From: Virgibacillus indicus
GTDB lineage: Bacteria > Bacillota > Bacilli > Bacillales > Amphibacillaceae
NCBI RefSeq assembly: GCF_002266285.1
Contig: NZ_NPMS01000011.1
Location: forward strand, 30,209-94,208
DNA: 64,000 nucleotides
Reading direction: 5' to 3'
The position numbers and the translations under genes were made by a program. How positions within the stretch are numbered: the first letter of the stretch is position 1; every line of letters begins with the position of its first letter. Shown here piece after piece: positions 1-8,442 of this stretch. The notes below the pieces were generated by a model, which searched no databases, was not told the origin of the DNA, and saw only the letters and a list, made by a program, of their open reading frames with translations.

Positions 1-364
1 TTTCCCCGCCCATTTTATCCTGTTTATACAAATCTGGATGATGGAAATAGCAATCATATCGATATGGGTCCGCAGCCTTGATTTCTTCATGAGTCATTCC
101 TTGCCAGTTTCCCAGATTAATTTCCTTAAAGCGCCCATCGGTTTTTAAAGCTAGAGGACGTTTGCCGATCAGCAATTTCGCTGTATGAACTGCTCTTGGG
201 CTTGGACTGGAAATCACCGATTCGAATCTGGTATTTGCCATTATTTCAGCAAGTAATAATGTATGATTAACGCCATTCTTTGTTAACCTGGAATCCAGAT
301 GTCCCTGTAATCTTTTTTCTGTATTCCATTCTGTCTCACCATGTCTTACAAAGTACAGTTTCAA
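1..364 (-). CDS. histidine phosphatase family protein (partial, C-terminus beyond the window)
   Basis: N-terminal 121 codons of a phosphoglycerate-mutase-like phosphatase. The start is a TTG at 364 behind a GGAGGGG ribosome binding site. The protein opens MKLYFVRHGETEWN, where RHGE carries the phospho-accepting histidine; SSPSPRAVHTA follows further on. It overlaps the end of cblS by 29 bases and is last in the cobalamin operon, so alpha-ribazole-5'-phosphate phosphatase (CobC) is a reasonable guess. A second phosphatase of the same family lies at 2042-2668, and sequence alone does not say which one is CobC. The ORF runs off the left edge with no stop visible. Confidence 0.8.
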   Translation of the reverse strand, partial: MKLYFVRHGETEWNTEKRLQGHLDSRLTKNGVNHTLLLAEIMANTRFESVISSPSPRAVHTAKLLIGKRPLALKTDGRFKEINLGNWQGMTHEEIKAADPYRYDCYFHHPDLYKQDKMGGE

Positions 365-1073
365 TAAGTTGCCCCTCCATAATTTTTCTGAAATGTTTCC
401 CGGCAATGTTCATCATGCTTTCTTCCAATCGGGGCGGATACACAGTTATAAAAGAAGTCGATGGTCCCCCCGATTTCAGGAAATCAATCTCGGACGAAGG
501 TATTATTTTATCCTTGTCCAAATCAGGAAACATCCGCCCCAATTCATGTAGAACACCCTTCGAGCCGACTGGCCATACAAGCGAATCCTTAAACTCAGAA
601 ATCTCCTTAAACAGAGATAAAGAAGCAATCGCCTCCGATTCATGCACCACCTCATCACCGACTAAAGGCAATCCAATCAAGGCAATATTCCGATTTCCTG
701 CAGATTCTTCATTAAACATTCTTTTTTTGCCAAGCACCGTTATTCCTATCACCGATTGTAATAAGGAAAAGTTGCTTTCTGTACTCCCAGTAATCGGTAC
801 ACCTTCCAACCCAAGTTCAGAAAGACCTTTTTGAACCCCTGCAGTCAGCTTTTCCCAAGCATCTTCTCCGCAAAAATTTTGAATTACCACGGAAATAGGT
901 GCTGCTTTTGATGCAATAAGCTCCATTACCGCTGCTCTGAACGAAAAATAGCTAACCGTTTCATATGGAACTTTCACACTATCTTGTTCCTTCATTCCGA
1001 TGGAGCCGCTGTTGTCACTCGTTATCACCAGCTGCTCTTCTTTGCTGAAACTAATGCTAATCGAGTCTCTCAT
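336..1073 (-). CDS. cblS: alpha-ribazole kinase CblS
   Basis: 245-residue ATP-binding protein of the PurM/ThiL-like fold. The opening stretch (MRDSISISF, then a conserved Asp/Gly segment ending NSGSIGMKEQD) and the GEDAWEKL segment fit the CblS family, which in Listeria and Geobacillus phosphorylates alpha-ribazole to alpha-ribazole-5'-phosphate, the lower-ligand precursor used by CobS. It overlaps cblT by four bases (ATGA), so the two are probably translationally coupled. A kinase plus its transporter explains how the cell gets lower ligand without a cobT gene here. The assignment rests on family resemblance and position. Confidence 0.75.
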   Translation of the reverse strand: MRDSISISFSKEEQLVITSDNSGSIGMKEQDSVKVPYETVSYFSFRAAVMELIASKAAPISVVIQNFCGEDAWEKLTAGVQKGLSELGLEGVPITGSTESNFSLLQSVIGITVLGKKRMFNEESAGNRNIALIGLPLVGDEVVHESEAIASLSLFKEISEFKDSLVWPVGSKGVLHELGRMFPDLDKDKIIPSSEIDFLKSGGPSTSFITVYPPRLEESMMNIAGKHFRKIMEGQLIETVLCKTW

Positions 1074-1561
1074 CCGTGCATTTCACCTTTAAAATAATAA
1101 CCCTGAAAAGCCGATAAACGCGGAATGGCTACATAGGCAATAATTGTATTTAACAGAGAACCAAGGAATAACGAAGGCAGGAGCGCAATATAAAATGCAA
1201 TGTCGAATAAGAAAATAAATGGTATTGGAGCGATAAATGCATTACCCAGCAGGAATAAAATACACGCCAAATGCTTCTTGCCTTTTCGATAAAGCACGGC
1301 AAATAACGAAACCAGCAAAGCCATTTCTAATGCAATTATAATGTGAAGGGCTCCTAACGGCATTCCCCCAATTAATGCTGAAAGCAAATGGCCTAAAGCG
1401 CCGACCATAGCTCCTGCTCCTGCGCCAAAGAAGGCCGCTGCCAATAGTGCAGGGAAAACATCCAATGCCACACTGCCAATAATCGCTGGTATTTTAATAG
1501 ACGCACCTATGACAGATAACGCAATAAATAAGGTTAGTAAACTCATTTTCCTAACATTCAT
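1070..1561 (-). CDS. cblT: alpha-ribazole transporter CblT (ECF S-component-like)
   Basis: 163-residue, very hydrophobic protein with about five membrane segments and an S-component-like opening (MNVRKMSLLTLFIALSVIG). The ATG at 1561 is preferred over an upstream in-frame start because AAAGGAAAC sits just before it. Linked to cblS through a four-base overlap. In Geobacillus and Listeria the CblT/CblS pair imports and phosphorylates alpha-ribazole. No ECF ATPase or T-component is in this window, so it would use a shared module elsewhere or work alone. Confidence 0.75.
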   Translation of the reverse strand: MNVRKMSLLTLFIALSVIGASIKIPAIIGSVALDVFPALLAAAFFGAGAGAMVGALGHLLSALIGGMPLGALHIIIALEMALLVSLFAVLYRKGKKHLACILFLLGNAFIAPIPFIFLFDIAFYIALLPSLFLGSLLNTIIAYVAIPRLSAFQGYYFKGEMHG

Positions 1562-1661
1562 TTTTATGTTTCCTTTCAAATAGATTTGCAAAAAGTGCAA
1601 TGAAAACGATACATCGAGTATTCAGTTCATTCTATTTTGCACATACAGCTTGTTTTTGAAA

Positions 1662-2090
1662 TTATCCCTTTACCGTTTGATTGAGGCCATACCAGACCAC
1701 ATCAACCCGTTCACATTTTATGGCAATGTCCTGATAGAACCACCCGATTAAATCACGCCAATTCCGATCCGCTTTATCAATCGGTACAATCCCTTTAGTA
1801 ATATCTGTTCCGATGATAATAAGCTTTCTGTCTGGACTCACATTTTCCCATTTATACCAGCCGGCTATTACGTCTTTCAAATACTTCCGGCCTTCATCCA
1901 TTGTCATTTCAGCAAGCAGTTCTTTCACCCATACTTCTATCCCTTCTAAAATGAACGTCGAATTCCATGGAGATTCCAAATTCATGATTAGCGGATCTTT
2001 ATTGTAGGCAGAAAACCATTCGCCTTCCGGATAATTTTCTTTCACCCATTTTCGTTTGCCATTGAAGGCACCGCCTGTAACGAAATGCAA
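1662..2090 (-). CDS. second CobU-like protein, short and with a degenerate P-loop
   Basis: 142-residue protein of the adenosylcobinamide kinase/guanylyltransferase (CobU/CobP) family. The TTG start at 2090 follows a strong AAGGAGGG. Where the full CobU at 4925-5503 has GGVRSGKSSFAE, this protein has GGAFNGKRKWV: Gly-Lys survives, but the Ser/Thr after Lys that coordinates Mg is Arg. It is about 50 residues shorter than CobU. Further on it keeps LIIIGTDITKGIVPIDKADR, a recognisable later part of the family. It overlaps the upstream phosphatase by 49 bases. It may be a specialised or regulatory paralogue; activity is doubtful. Confidence 0.6.
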   Translation of the reverse strand: MHFVTGGAFNGKRKWVKENYPEGEWFSAYNKDPLIMNLESPWNSTFILEGIEVWVKELLAEMTMDEGRKYLKDVIAGWYKWENVSPDRKLIIIGTDITKGIVPIDKADRNWRDLIGWFYQDIAIKCERVDVVWYGLNQTVKG

Positions 2091-2668
2091 TGTTCTTCCC
2101 TCCTTAATTGGTTAGTATGAAAAATCAATTCATAGCCCGTTGCCTCTGGAATGCTCCACTCCCAGAATTCCTTATTGTCTGGAGAAAATTTACTTAATAA
2201 GTACCGGATAACACCACCATGTGTCACTACAAAAGGTTTTCTCGCTCCCTTTTGAAGTATGATTTCAGCTAATATATTCCATCCCCGCTCCACCCTTTTG
2301 GTGAACTGTTCAAAAGACTCTCCTTCAGGTGGGGTGTAGGAATACATGTTATCGATCCATTGCTGATATTCTTCAACGTCTCTTAATTCCTTATAACTTT
2401 TCCCTTGGAACATTCCGAAATTCATTTCCCTGAATTCAGAAAGAACCATTGGCTTTTCTTTAGAAAACAGAAGGCCTATTGTATAGAGACAGCGCTGTAA
2501 ATCACTGGAGACTAGCAAATCGTAACCGCATCCGCTAAATTTATATGAGGTTAATGTCTTAATCGCTTCCTTACTCAAGGGAGAATCATTCCATCCCAGA
2601 TAAGACTTCCTTTTATTTTCCTCTGTCAGCCCATGGCGAAATAATGTAATAGCCACAACGTCATCCAT
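2042..2668 (-). CDS. histidine phosphatase, candidate alpha-ribazole phosphatase (CobC-like)
   Basis: 208-residue histidine phosphatase: LFRHGLTEENKRKSYLGWNDSPLS near the N-terminus carries the catalytic RHG, and VVTHGGVIRYLL the second histidine. The ATG at 2668 (MDDVVAITLFRHG) is chosen because the upstream in-frame extension reads through the end of cobS without family similarity. It overlaps cobS by 43 bases and the next gene by 49. Its place directly after cobS, the enzyme that makes adenosylcobalamin-5'-phosphate, favours a role in removing the 5'-phosphate. Confidence 0.7.
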   Translation of the reverse strand: MDDVVAITLFRHGLTEENKRKSYLGWNDSPLSKEAIKTLTSYKFSGCGYDLLVSSDLQRCLYTIGLLFSKEKPMVLSEFREMNFGMFQGKSYKELRDVEEYQQWIDNMYSYTPPEGESFEQFTKRVERGWNILAEIILQKGARKPFVVTHGGVIRYLLSKFSPDNKEFWEWSIPEATGYELIFHTNQLRREEHCISLQAVPSMANENG

Positions 2669-3417
2669 AATATATTTTCCGTCCCTTCTACAGAAGCTCC
2701 CAGAACATCCCCAGTTATTCCACCAAAACTGGTCACGGATATTTTTCGGATAAATAAGTAACATCCTATTGCAATCAATGTTAGAACAAGACTTGGCAAA
2801 ATAAACTGATTGTCTATAAATAGGATGCAAACATACAAAGCTGCCAAATAAAAGGGATAAACTTTCAAAGTACTGGAATTCCCTGCTTTTTGAAAGAAAG
2901 ATGCCAGTCCATCCTTTTTTGCAGCGGGAATGGTTAATAGCATGGTTCCCATCACACTTTTACTTAAAAAAGGGATTAGTCCAATAAGTAAGAGAGTGAG
3001 ACTATTGCCGAAGCTGGTAATTTCATAGATAAACAGGAATCTCGAACTTAATAGAATAATAACCGCCATAACACCAAAAGCTCCAGTTCTGGGGTCTTGC
3101 ATGATCTCCAGTCTTTTTTCTCTGTCCTGATAAGAAAAATAGGCATCACTTGCGTCCATCCAGCCATCTAAGTGGATGCCGCCTGTCAGTAAAATTGTAA
3201 AAAGCCAGACCGCAAAAGCAACTGCTAACAAGGATAAAGATGTCCACTCTGTCAGTACATATAATAACAGGCTAAATAAAATACCTTGAAACAAGCCCAG
3301 CAAAGGGAACGTTTTGATGCTTTTTTCGATATGCGTCTTATCCATTGGCAGGTTCATTTTAATTGGAAATGCCGTTAAGAATTGCAAACTGATCAAAAAA
3401 CTTTTTATCATCTTCAT
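2626..3417 (-). CDS. cobS: adenosylcobinamide-GDP ribazoletransferase CobS
   Basis: 263-residue integral membrane protein that joins adenosyl-GDP-cobinamide to alpha-ribazole (phosphate), the last assembly step of cobalamin. Diagnostic features are LQFLTAFPIKM near the N-terminus and the acidic GGIHLDGWMDASDAYFS motif followed by QDPRTGAFGVMA. Several hydrophobic helices follow. The ATG at 3417 overlaps the TAA that ends the cbiP reading frame and has GGAAGAGAG upstream; a GTG at 3432 is less likely. Confidence 0.92.
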   Translation of the reverse strand: MKMIKSFLISLQFLTAFPIKMNLPMDKTHIEKSIKTFPLLGLFQGILFSLLLYVLTEWTSLSLLAVAFAVWLFTILLTGGIHLDGWMDASDAYFSYQDREKRLEIMQDPRTGAFGVMAVIILLSSRFLFIYEITSFGNSLTLLLIGLIPFLSKSVMGTMLLTIPAAKKDGLASFFQKAGNSSTLKVYPFYLAALYVCILFIDNQFILPSLVLTLIAIGCYLFIRKISVTSFGGITGDVLGASVEGTENILWMTLWLLHYFAMG

Positions 3418-4925
3418 TATTCTCTCTTCCACCCATAAGTAATAGCTTTTATCTTTTCCCAGTTGAGGTAATCTTTCATCGTTAATGCAAGTCTGTCAAA
3501 ACGTTCTTCTTTTAATTTTTCTGTTGATATTTCTTCCTTTGCGGGCAGCCCTTTGGATGAACGGATAGCATTTAACCATGTATTTCACCATTCATCATGA
3601 TGAAAAAGATGATGCACATAGGTACCAATTATTTTTCCATTATGGCCGTAGTAGCCTTCGCTTCTGCCACTGTCCAGTTCAAGGAAAGAGCCAGCTTCTT
3701 CCAAAACCTCTGTTTTTCCGGAATGAATTTCAAACCCTTCTATTGGCTTTCTTCTTTTTAATTTTGTATGGGAGTGGTACTTACCCTTTACACGAGTGGT
3801 ATTTTTCTCCAGGTTTAAAAATGTGCGGGCTGAAATTAAATTCATCCCTTTTGATTGTTCCGCCTGGATCCCCTTTTCTGCGTCTGTTTGGGTTTGATCA
3901 ATGATTTCTGTTCCCAATATTTGAAACCCACTGCTAATCCCCACAATATAACCGCCTGTTTTTACAAAGTTGATAATCTCTTGTTCCAGTTTCTTTTCTC
4001 TTATTGCATTCATTTCACAGAGCGTGTTTTGTGTGTCTGGAATAATTACTGCATCAGGATTCCCAAACTCACTGGAATCTTTTACAAATCGGATTGACAC
4101 ATCTTCTTCATAAGCAAATGGCTCGATATCACTGTAATTTAATAGATAAGACACATCAATCACTGCAATGTCAATTGCCCCGCTTCGTTTTCCATAATGG
4201 TTCTTGATTGATAAGGAATCCTCTCCATCGATTCCGTGATTATCAATATAAGGAAGTACACCGAAAACAGGGATGCCTGTTTTTTCTTCCAACCATTTCA
4301 CACCATCCTGAAATAAAGCTACATCTCCCCTGAATTTATTTATAATTAAACCTTGTACCCTTTTTCGTTCTTTGGAAGAGAGCAATTCCAAAGTGCCAAC
4401 AATATTTGCAAAAACACCGCCCCGTTCAATATCTGCAACTAAAATAACTGGAACATCAGCTAATTCTGCTACTTTCATATTGACAAGCTCACGATCATTC
4501 AGATTAATTTCTGCCGGGCTGCCGGCTCCTTCAATAATAACCAAGTCATATTCTTTATCTAAATAAGCCAGGGAAGACTGAATAGCTTCCAGGCCCTTTT
4601 CATAATACGTTTCTCGATAATCCCGTCCAGATAACATTTTTACACTTTTCCCAAATAAAACGACTTCTGATTGCAAATCTGAGCGGGGCTTAAGCAGGAT
4701 TGGATTCATCCAGACCGAAGCTTCTATCATAGCTGCTTCCGCCTGGATCCCTTGAGCCCTGCCAATTTCCTTCCCATCCACCGTTACATACGAATTATTT
4801 GACATATTTTGTGACTTAAATGGGGTGACTTTCATTTCCTCTAATGCAAACATTCGGCATAAGGCAGTTGTTATAAGGCTTTTCCCTGCATCAGATGATG
4901 TTCCCTGGATCATAATTCCTCTCAT
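3417..4925 (-). pseudogene. cbiP: cobyric acid synthase (cbiP/cobQ) interrupted by an in-frame TGA
   Basis: CbiP makes the four side-chain amidations from adenosylcobyrinic acid a,c-diamide to cobyric acid. The frame opens MIQGTSSDAGKSLITTALCR (P-loop, DTBS-like domain) and has a glutaminase-like C-terminal domain. It reads 446 codons to ...YVHHLFHHDEW, then a TGA (3585-3587), and continues in the same frame as NTWLNAIRSSKGLPAKEE and on to DYLNWEKIKAITYGWKRE, ending at TAA 3417-3419, where cobS starts. With readthrough the product is about 502 residues, the usual family length; without it about 55 C-terminal residues are lost. No frameshift is involved. Options: a recent nonsense mutation, sequencing error, tolerated truncation or readthrough. 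Confidence 0.8.
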
Positions 4926-5503
4926 TATTTAGCTCCCTTCATCAGCAAAGGTATAGCCGCTTCAACCAAATAGGCATTTTCTGCAGTGCTGACAATTTGC
5001 TGGTGCAGCTTTCCCATCAGCTGACAGTATGTAAATAAAAGTTCAGTTTCTTCATGAAGAGGATCGAAAAAAACTTCATTACTGACAAGGATCAAATGAT
5101 GACAGTTTTTTTCGATTGCTTTTATGCCATTCCAGATACGATTAAACACTTCATCTTTCTTAGAGTAAGTATCACTCCATCCTGTATCCTGTGAAAAAAG
5201 TTCATTGGATAGCAAGGTTGTTAAACAGTCTAATAAAATGACATCATTTTTCTTAAAATAAAAAGCCAAAGATTCTATATTGACTGGCTGCTCCCAGGTA
5301 TTCCACAAATACCCGCTTTCGTTTCGGTCTTTTTGATGGTTCCTGATTCTCTCTTCCATCTCTTCATCAGCAGATTTGCTCGTTGCTATATAATGAAGAC
5401 CCCCATCTATTTCCAGCGCTTTTTTTACTGCTGTTTTTTCAGCAAAGCTGCTTTTCCCGCTACGTACCCCACCAGTAATAAATGTTATGGAAGCTGTCTC
5501 CAT
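4925..5503 (-). CDS. cobU: adenosylcobinamide kinase / adenosylcobinamide-phosphate guanylyltransferase CobU
   Basis: 192-residue bifunctional enzyme that phosphorylates adenosylcobinamide and transfers GMP to it. The P-loop GGVRSGKSSFAE is intact at residues about 11-22, and VILLDCLTTLLSNELF and ILVSNEVFFD match the family. The ATG at 5503 overlaps cobD by 19 bases, and its TAA overlaps the ATG of cbiP by one. It is the canonical copy; a shorter degenerate relative lies at 1662-2090. Confidence 0.92.
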   Translation of the reverse strand: METASITFITGGVRSGKSSFAEKTAVKKALEIDGGLHYIATSKSADEEMEERIRNHQKDRNESGYLWNTWEQPVNIESLAFYFKKNDVILLDCLTTLLSNELFSQDTGWSDTYSKKDEVFNRIWNGIKAIEKNCHHLILVSNEVFFDPLHEETELLFTYCQLMGKLHQQIVSTAENAYLVEAAIPLLMKGAK

Positions 5504-6561
5504 TCTTCAAATACCTCCATCAGATAATTGTTTTCTTCCGTGCTTTTAATTGCAAATCGAAGCCATTTCCCTTCCAGGCCCGGGAAATTAAACGTATGTC
5601 TGGGAACAATTCCTCTTCTTAATAAGAAAGTAAATAGTGGCATTTGCTCTTTTTCAAGTGGATCCCGCAATAAATAAAAATTAACCTGTGACGGTGAAAA
5701 CTCAAATCCTTCTGCAAGGAAGAATGAAAATAATTTTTCACGTTCTGACCGTATGTAATTAACTATGTTTTGAACAAAATAAGTATCTTGCAGGAATAGC
5801 TCCCCTGCTGACATAGCCAATGCATTAACACTCCAGTGCGGCTGATAGCCGGATAGCTTATCAATTACACGAGGGTTTGCAAGTATATATCCAAGACGCA
5901 ACCCGGGAATAGCGAACATCTTTGTCATGGAGCGGATAATAACTAGATTGGAATACTCCTTTATCAATGGAGAGATTGGTGTATAATCTTCCAAAAAGTC
6001 ATAGAAAGCTTCATCTAGTATCAATAAGGTATCTGTTTTTTTACATTCCTCCAGGAGTTTTACTATAGTTTCATTTGAATAACCAATACCAGTTGGATTA
6101 TTGGGTGTGCATAAAAAAACTGCATCTATAGCGCTTAGTTTAGAAGTTATCTCCTCAACATTCAGCTCCCAGGCCGGTTCATCCAGCTGATGGTAAAATA
6201 TCTGGCAATCATTTGCACTGCATGCCGATTCATATTCCGAGAATGCTGGCTCAATAAGTAACACATTCCCTCCGGCAAGTATTCTCCCCAATAACGCAAT
6301 CAGCTCGGCTCCGCCGTTTCCAAGCAGAATTGATTCCGGATCCACAGCTGTTTTATTGCTGATCAGCTTTTTCAATACCTGTGTATGAGGATCGGGATAA
6401 TCATTTATTTTTTGGTAGAAGTCCAGCCATTTTTCCTTCAAAATCTGAGGTGACCCCAAGGGATTGATGTTGGCACTAAAATCGATCCATTTTTCCGGTT
6501 TGGGAATTCCCGTTTCCTTATATATATATTGTGGATTAGAACCATGTTTTGGCCAGTTCAA
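5485..6561 (-). CDS. cobD: threonine-phosphate decarboxylase CobD (PLP enzyme)
   Basis: 358-residue class I aminotransferase-fold protein. It decarboxylates L-threonine O-3-phosphate to (R)-1-aminopropan-2-yl phosphate, the linker attached by CbiB. Visible motifs are DFSANINPLG at the N-terminus, CTPNNPTG, LILDEAFYDF and SMTKMFAIPGLRLGY with the PLP lysine. The TTG start at 6561 lies behind GGGAGGGC and overlaps cbiB by 26 bases. A histidinol-phosphate aminotransferase would look similar, but the operon context decides. Confidence 0.9.
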   Translation of the reverse strand: MNWPKHGSNPQYIYKETGIPKPEKWIDFSANINPLGSPQILKEKWLDFYQKINDYPDPHTQVLKKLISNKTAVDPESILLGNGGAELIALLGRILAGGNVLLIEPAFSEYESACSANDCQIFYHQLDEPAWELNVEEITSKLSAIDAVFLCTPNNPTGIGYSNETIVKLLEECKKTDTLLILDEAFYDFLEDYTPISPLIKEYSNLVIIRSMTKMFAIPGLRLGYILANPRVIDKLSGYQPHWSVNALAMSAGELFLQDTYFVQNIVNYIRSEREKLFSFFLAEGFEFSPSQVNFYLLRDPLEKEQMPLFTFLLRRGIVPRHTFNFPGLEGKWLRFAIKSTEENNYLMEVFEEWRQLP

Positions 6562-7498
6562 ATAATAGCCCTCCCATCGCTATAAATAGTAAAAACAATA
6601 TTGTTGTACGGGTTAAAATACGATTTGTTTTTATAATATGCGCTTCTTCTAATCGCACAATTGGTTCGCCCATTTTTGCTCTATTGGAAATAACTCCTTT
6701 ATAATAATTCACTCCACCAAGCTGGACCCCTAAAAGTGATGCTATTGCTGCTTCCAGCCAGCCGCTGTTTGGACTTGGGTGTCTCTTTGCATCACGGAAT
6801 AAAATTCTTAAAGCCTCCCACCTCGTTAAGCAAGCGGGTTTATTTCCCAGCAAAATGATATAGGAAGTCAAACGGCTTGGAATCCAATTGACTACATCAT
6901 CCAACCTTGCAGAGGCCCAGCCGAAGTCCTGATATTTTTCATTTTTATAGCCAACCATCGAATCACATGTATTGATTGCCCGATAGACAATAGCGAACGG
7001 AGCACCGCCAATTATTCCCCAAAATAAAGGAGCAGTGACTCCATCACTTATATTTTCGGCAACCGTTTCTACCGTCCCTCTTACAACTTCCTCTTCATTA
7101 AGATTTTCTGTATCTCTGCCGACGATATAGGAGAGTTTACGTCTTGCTTCAGCCATATTCCCACTTTTAAGAGGGACATAGACCTCAAGAGCTGCCTGTT
7201 TTAACCCTTTTTGAGCAATCGTTGTTGAAATGATGATAGCTTCTGCCGCGATTCCTATCCCCGGATGGATCAGGTAGCACATCCAAACAAGAAAGATAGA
7301 TGCGAGAAAGGCCGCAGTGCTGATAAGAAGGACCATTAATAATCCTTTGCTTTTACGTGATTTCCCCTGATTCAGCAGCTTTTCCAAAACGGAAATACCA
7401 CTGCCAATCCATTTAACAGGATGTGGCCATTTCGGTGGATCACCGATTATAAAGTCAGTGAGGACAGCGAAAAAAATCGCTAGTAAATGATATTCCAT
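6536..7498 (-). CDS. cbiB: adenosylcobinamide-phosphate synthase CbiB
   Basis: 320-residue membrane protein that couples aminopropanol phosphate to adenosylcobyric acid. The family signature FIIGDPPKWPHPVKWIG is at residues about 16-32, and ETVAENISDGVTAPLFW and RHPSPNSGWLEAAIA are the conserved cytoplasmic stretches. Four or five hydrophobic segments are seen. The ATG at 7498 follows GGGGACCGGG. A 280-base gap with a palindromic repeat array separates it from btuR/cobO, so the second half of the operon may have its own promoter or depend on read-through. Confidence 0.92.
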   Translation of the reverse strand: MEYHLLAIFFAVLTDFIIGDPPKWPHPVKWIGSGISVLEKLLNQGKSRKSKGLLMVLLISTAAFLASIFLVWMCYLIHPGIGIAAEAIIISTTIAQKGLKQAALEVYVPLKSGNMAEARRKLSYIVGRDTENLNEEEVVRGTVETVAENISDGVTAPLFWGIIGGAPFAIVYRAINTCDSMVGYKNEKYQDFGWASARLDDVVNWIPSRLTSYIILLGNKPACLTRWEALRILFRDAKRHPSPNSGWLEAAIASLLGVQLGGVNYYKGVISNRAKMGEPIVRLEEAHIIKTNRILTRTTILFLLFIAMGGLLFELAKTWF

Positions 7499-7568
7499 TA
7501 TTCCCGGTCCCCTTATTTTGGCTGTTTTTGCTATGCATTGACCTTTTTAACTATTTTTCATCCTTAAC

Positions 7569-7685
7569 TCGCGCGACAGCTAGGTGGAGTCGCGCGATTC
7601 TGGAGTGAAGTGAAGTCGCGCGAGTTTAAGTGATTGTTGCACGACTAGAAGGCTCTATCGCGCGACTTTCAACTTTGTCGCGCGC
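7569..7685. repeat. array of the octamer palindrome TCGCGCGA in the operon gap
   Basis: TCGCGCGA occurs at 7569-7576, 7590-7597, 7616-7623 and 7658-7665, and a variant TCGCGCGC at 7678-7685. These self-complementary GC islands stand out in AT-rich DNA and are unevenly spaced (starts 20-42 bases apart). They fill much of the gap between btuR/cobO and cbiB. No ORF covers them. Their function is unknown. Confidence 0.7.
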
Positions 7686-7780
7686 CCCCAGGCTATTGGC
7701 CTGCAGAACATGGACTTTCAAAGCAGTTTTACGTCGCAGTATATATATTTTGCCTCAAAAATAGCCTTCTTTTTACTGAA

Positions 7781-8326
7781 CTACAATTCAATCCCCTTAA
7801 CAGCATTTACACCTTCGTCATAATAATGCTTCTCCACATCAACAACAGATACAAGATCGGCTGCATCCCTGATTTCCTGTTTGGCATCCCTTCCAGTTAT
7901 CACAAGGTGAACGTGTTTTGGTTTATTTTTGATCAGGTCTATTACTTCATTTAACGGCAAAGCATCGTCGATCGGAAAACTGTCAATTGCCAGCGCATTA
8001 TTCAATTCATCCAAAATCACTAAATCATATTCTCCACTCATGACAGCTTCTTTGGCAATTGGCCAGGCTTTTTTTAAAGCTTCCCGGTGTTCCTCAGGGG
8101 TTTTTAGCCATGTAAAGCCAATCCCAAGCTGGACCATTTCAATACCAAGTTTTTCAAGTGAGTATTTTTCTCCGTAAGTGCGTCTTGGTGATTTAATAAA
8201 CTGCAGCATTTTCACATTAAAGTCTCTGCCTGCTGCACGCACTGCCAACCCTACTGCTGCCGTCGTTTTTCCTTTGCCATCACCTGTGTATACCAATGTT
8301 AAGCCATCTCTTTTGTTTTTCCCCAT
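7781..8326 (-). CDS. cobO: cob(I)yrinic acid a,c-diamide adenosyltransferase (BtuR/CobO type)
   Basis: 181-residue P-loop enzyme that adds the 5'-deoxyadenosyl group to Co(I) corrinoids. It has LVYTGDGKGKTTAAVGLAVR (Walker A) at the N-terminus, LVILDELNNAL (Walker B) in the middle and LVITGRDAK near the end. The ATG at 8326 has AGGAGGC upstream. This is the BtuR/CobO/CobA family, not the PduO or EutT type. It lies 116 bases after the BtuF-like gene. Confidence 0.92.
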   Translation of the reverse strand: MGKNKRDGLTLVYTGDGKGKTTAAVGLAVRAAGRDFNVKMLQFIKSPRRTYGEKYSLEKLGIEMVQLGIGFTWLKTPEEHREALKKAWPIAKEAVMSGEYDLVILDELNNALAIDSFPIDDALPLNEVIDLIKNKPKHVHLVITGRDAKQEIRDAADLVSVVDVEKHYYDEGVNAVKGIEL

Positions 8327-8442
8327 AAAGTCATCTGCCTCCTGTAAAGTATATTTTTAAACGGTTTTACCTGACTTCTTATTATTTCTATTTCTCAATT
8401 ATTAATGGGCAAGACACAATATATCCTTGCCATTTCTATAAA

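Noticed and set aside
280..834. 184-codon ORF antisense to cblS
   Set aside because: Shadow of the cblS frame with no family resemblance and no start signal.
7569..7685. CRISPR-like array
   Set aside because: Repeats are only 8 bases and palindromic, spacing is irregular, no cas genes.
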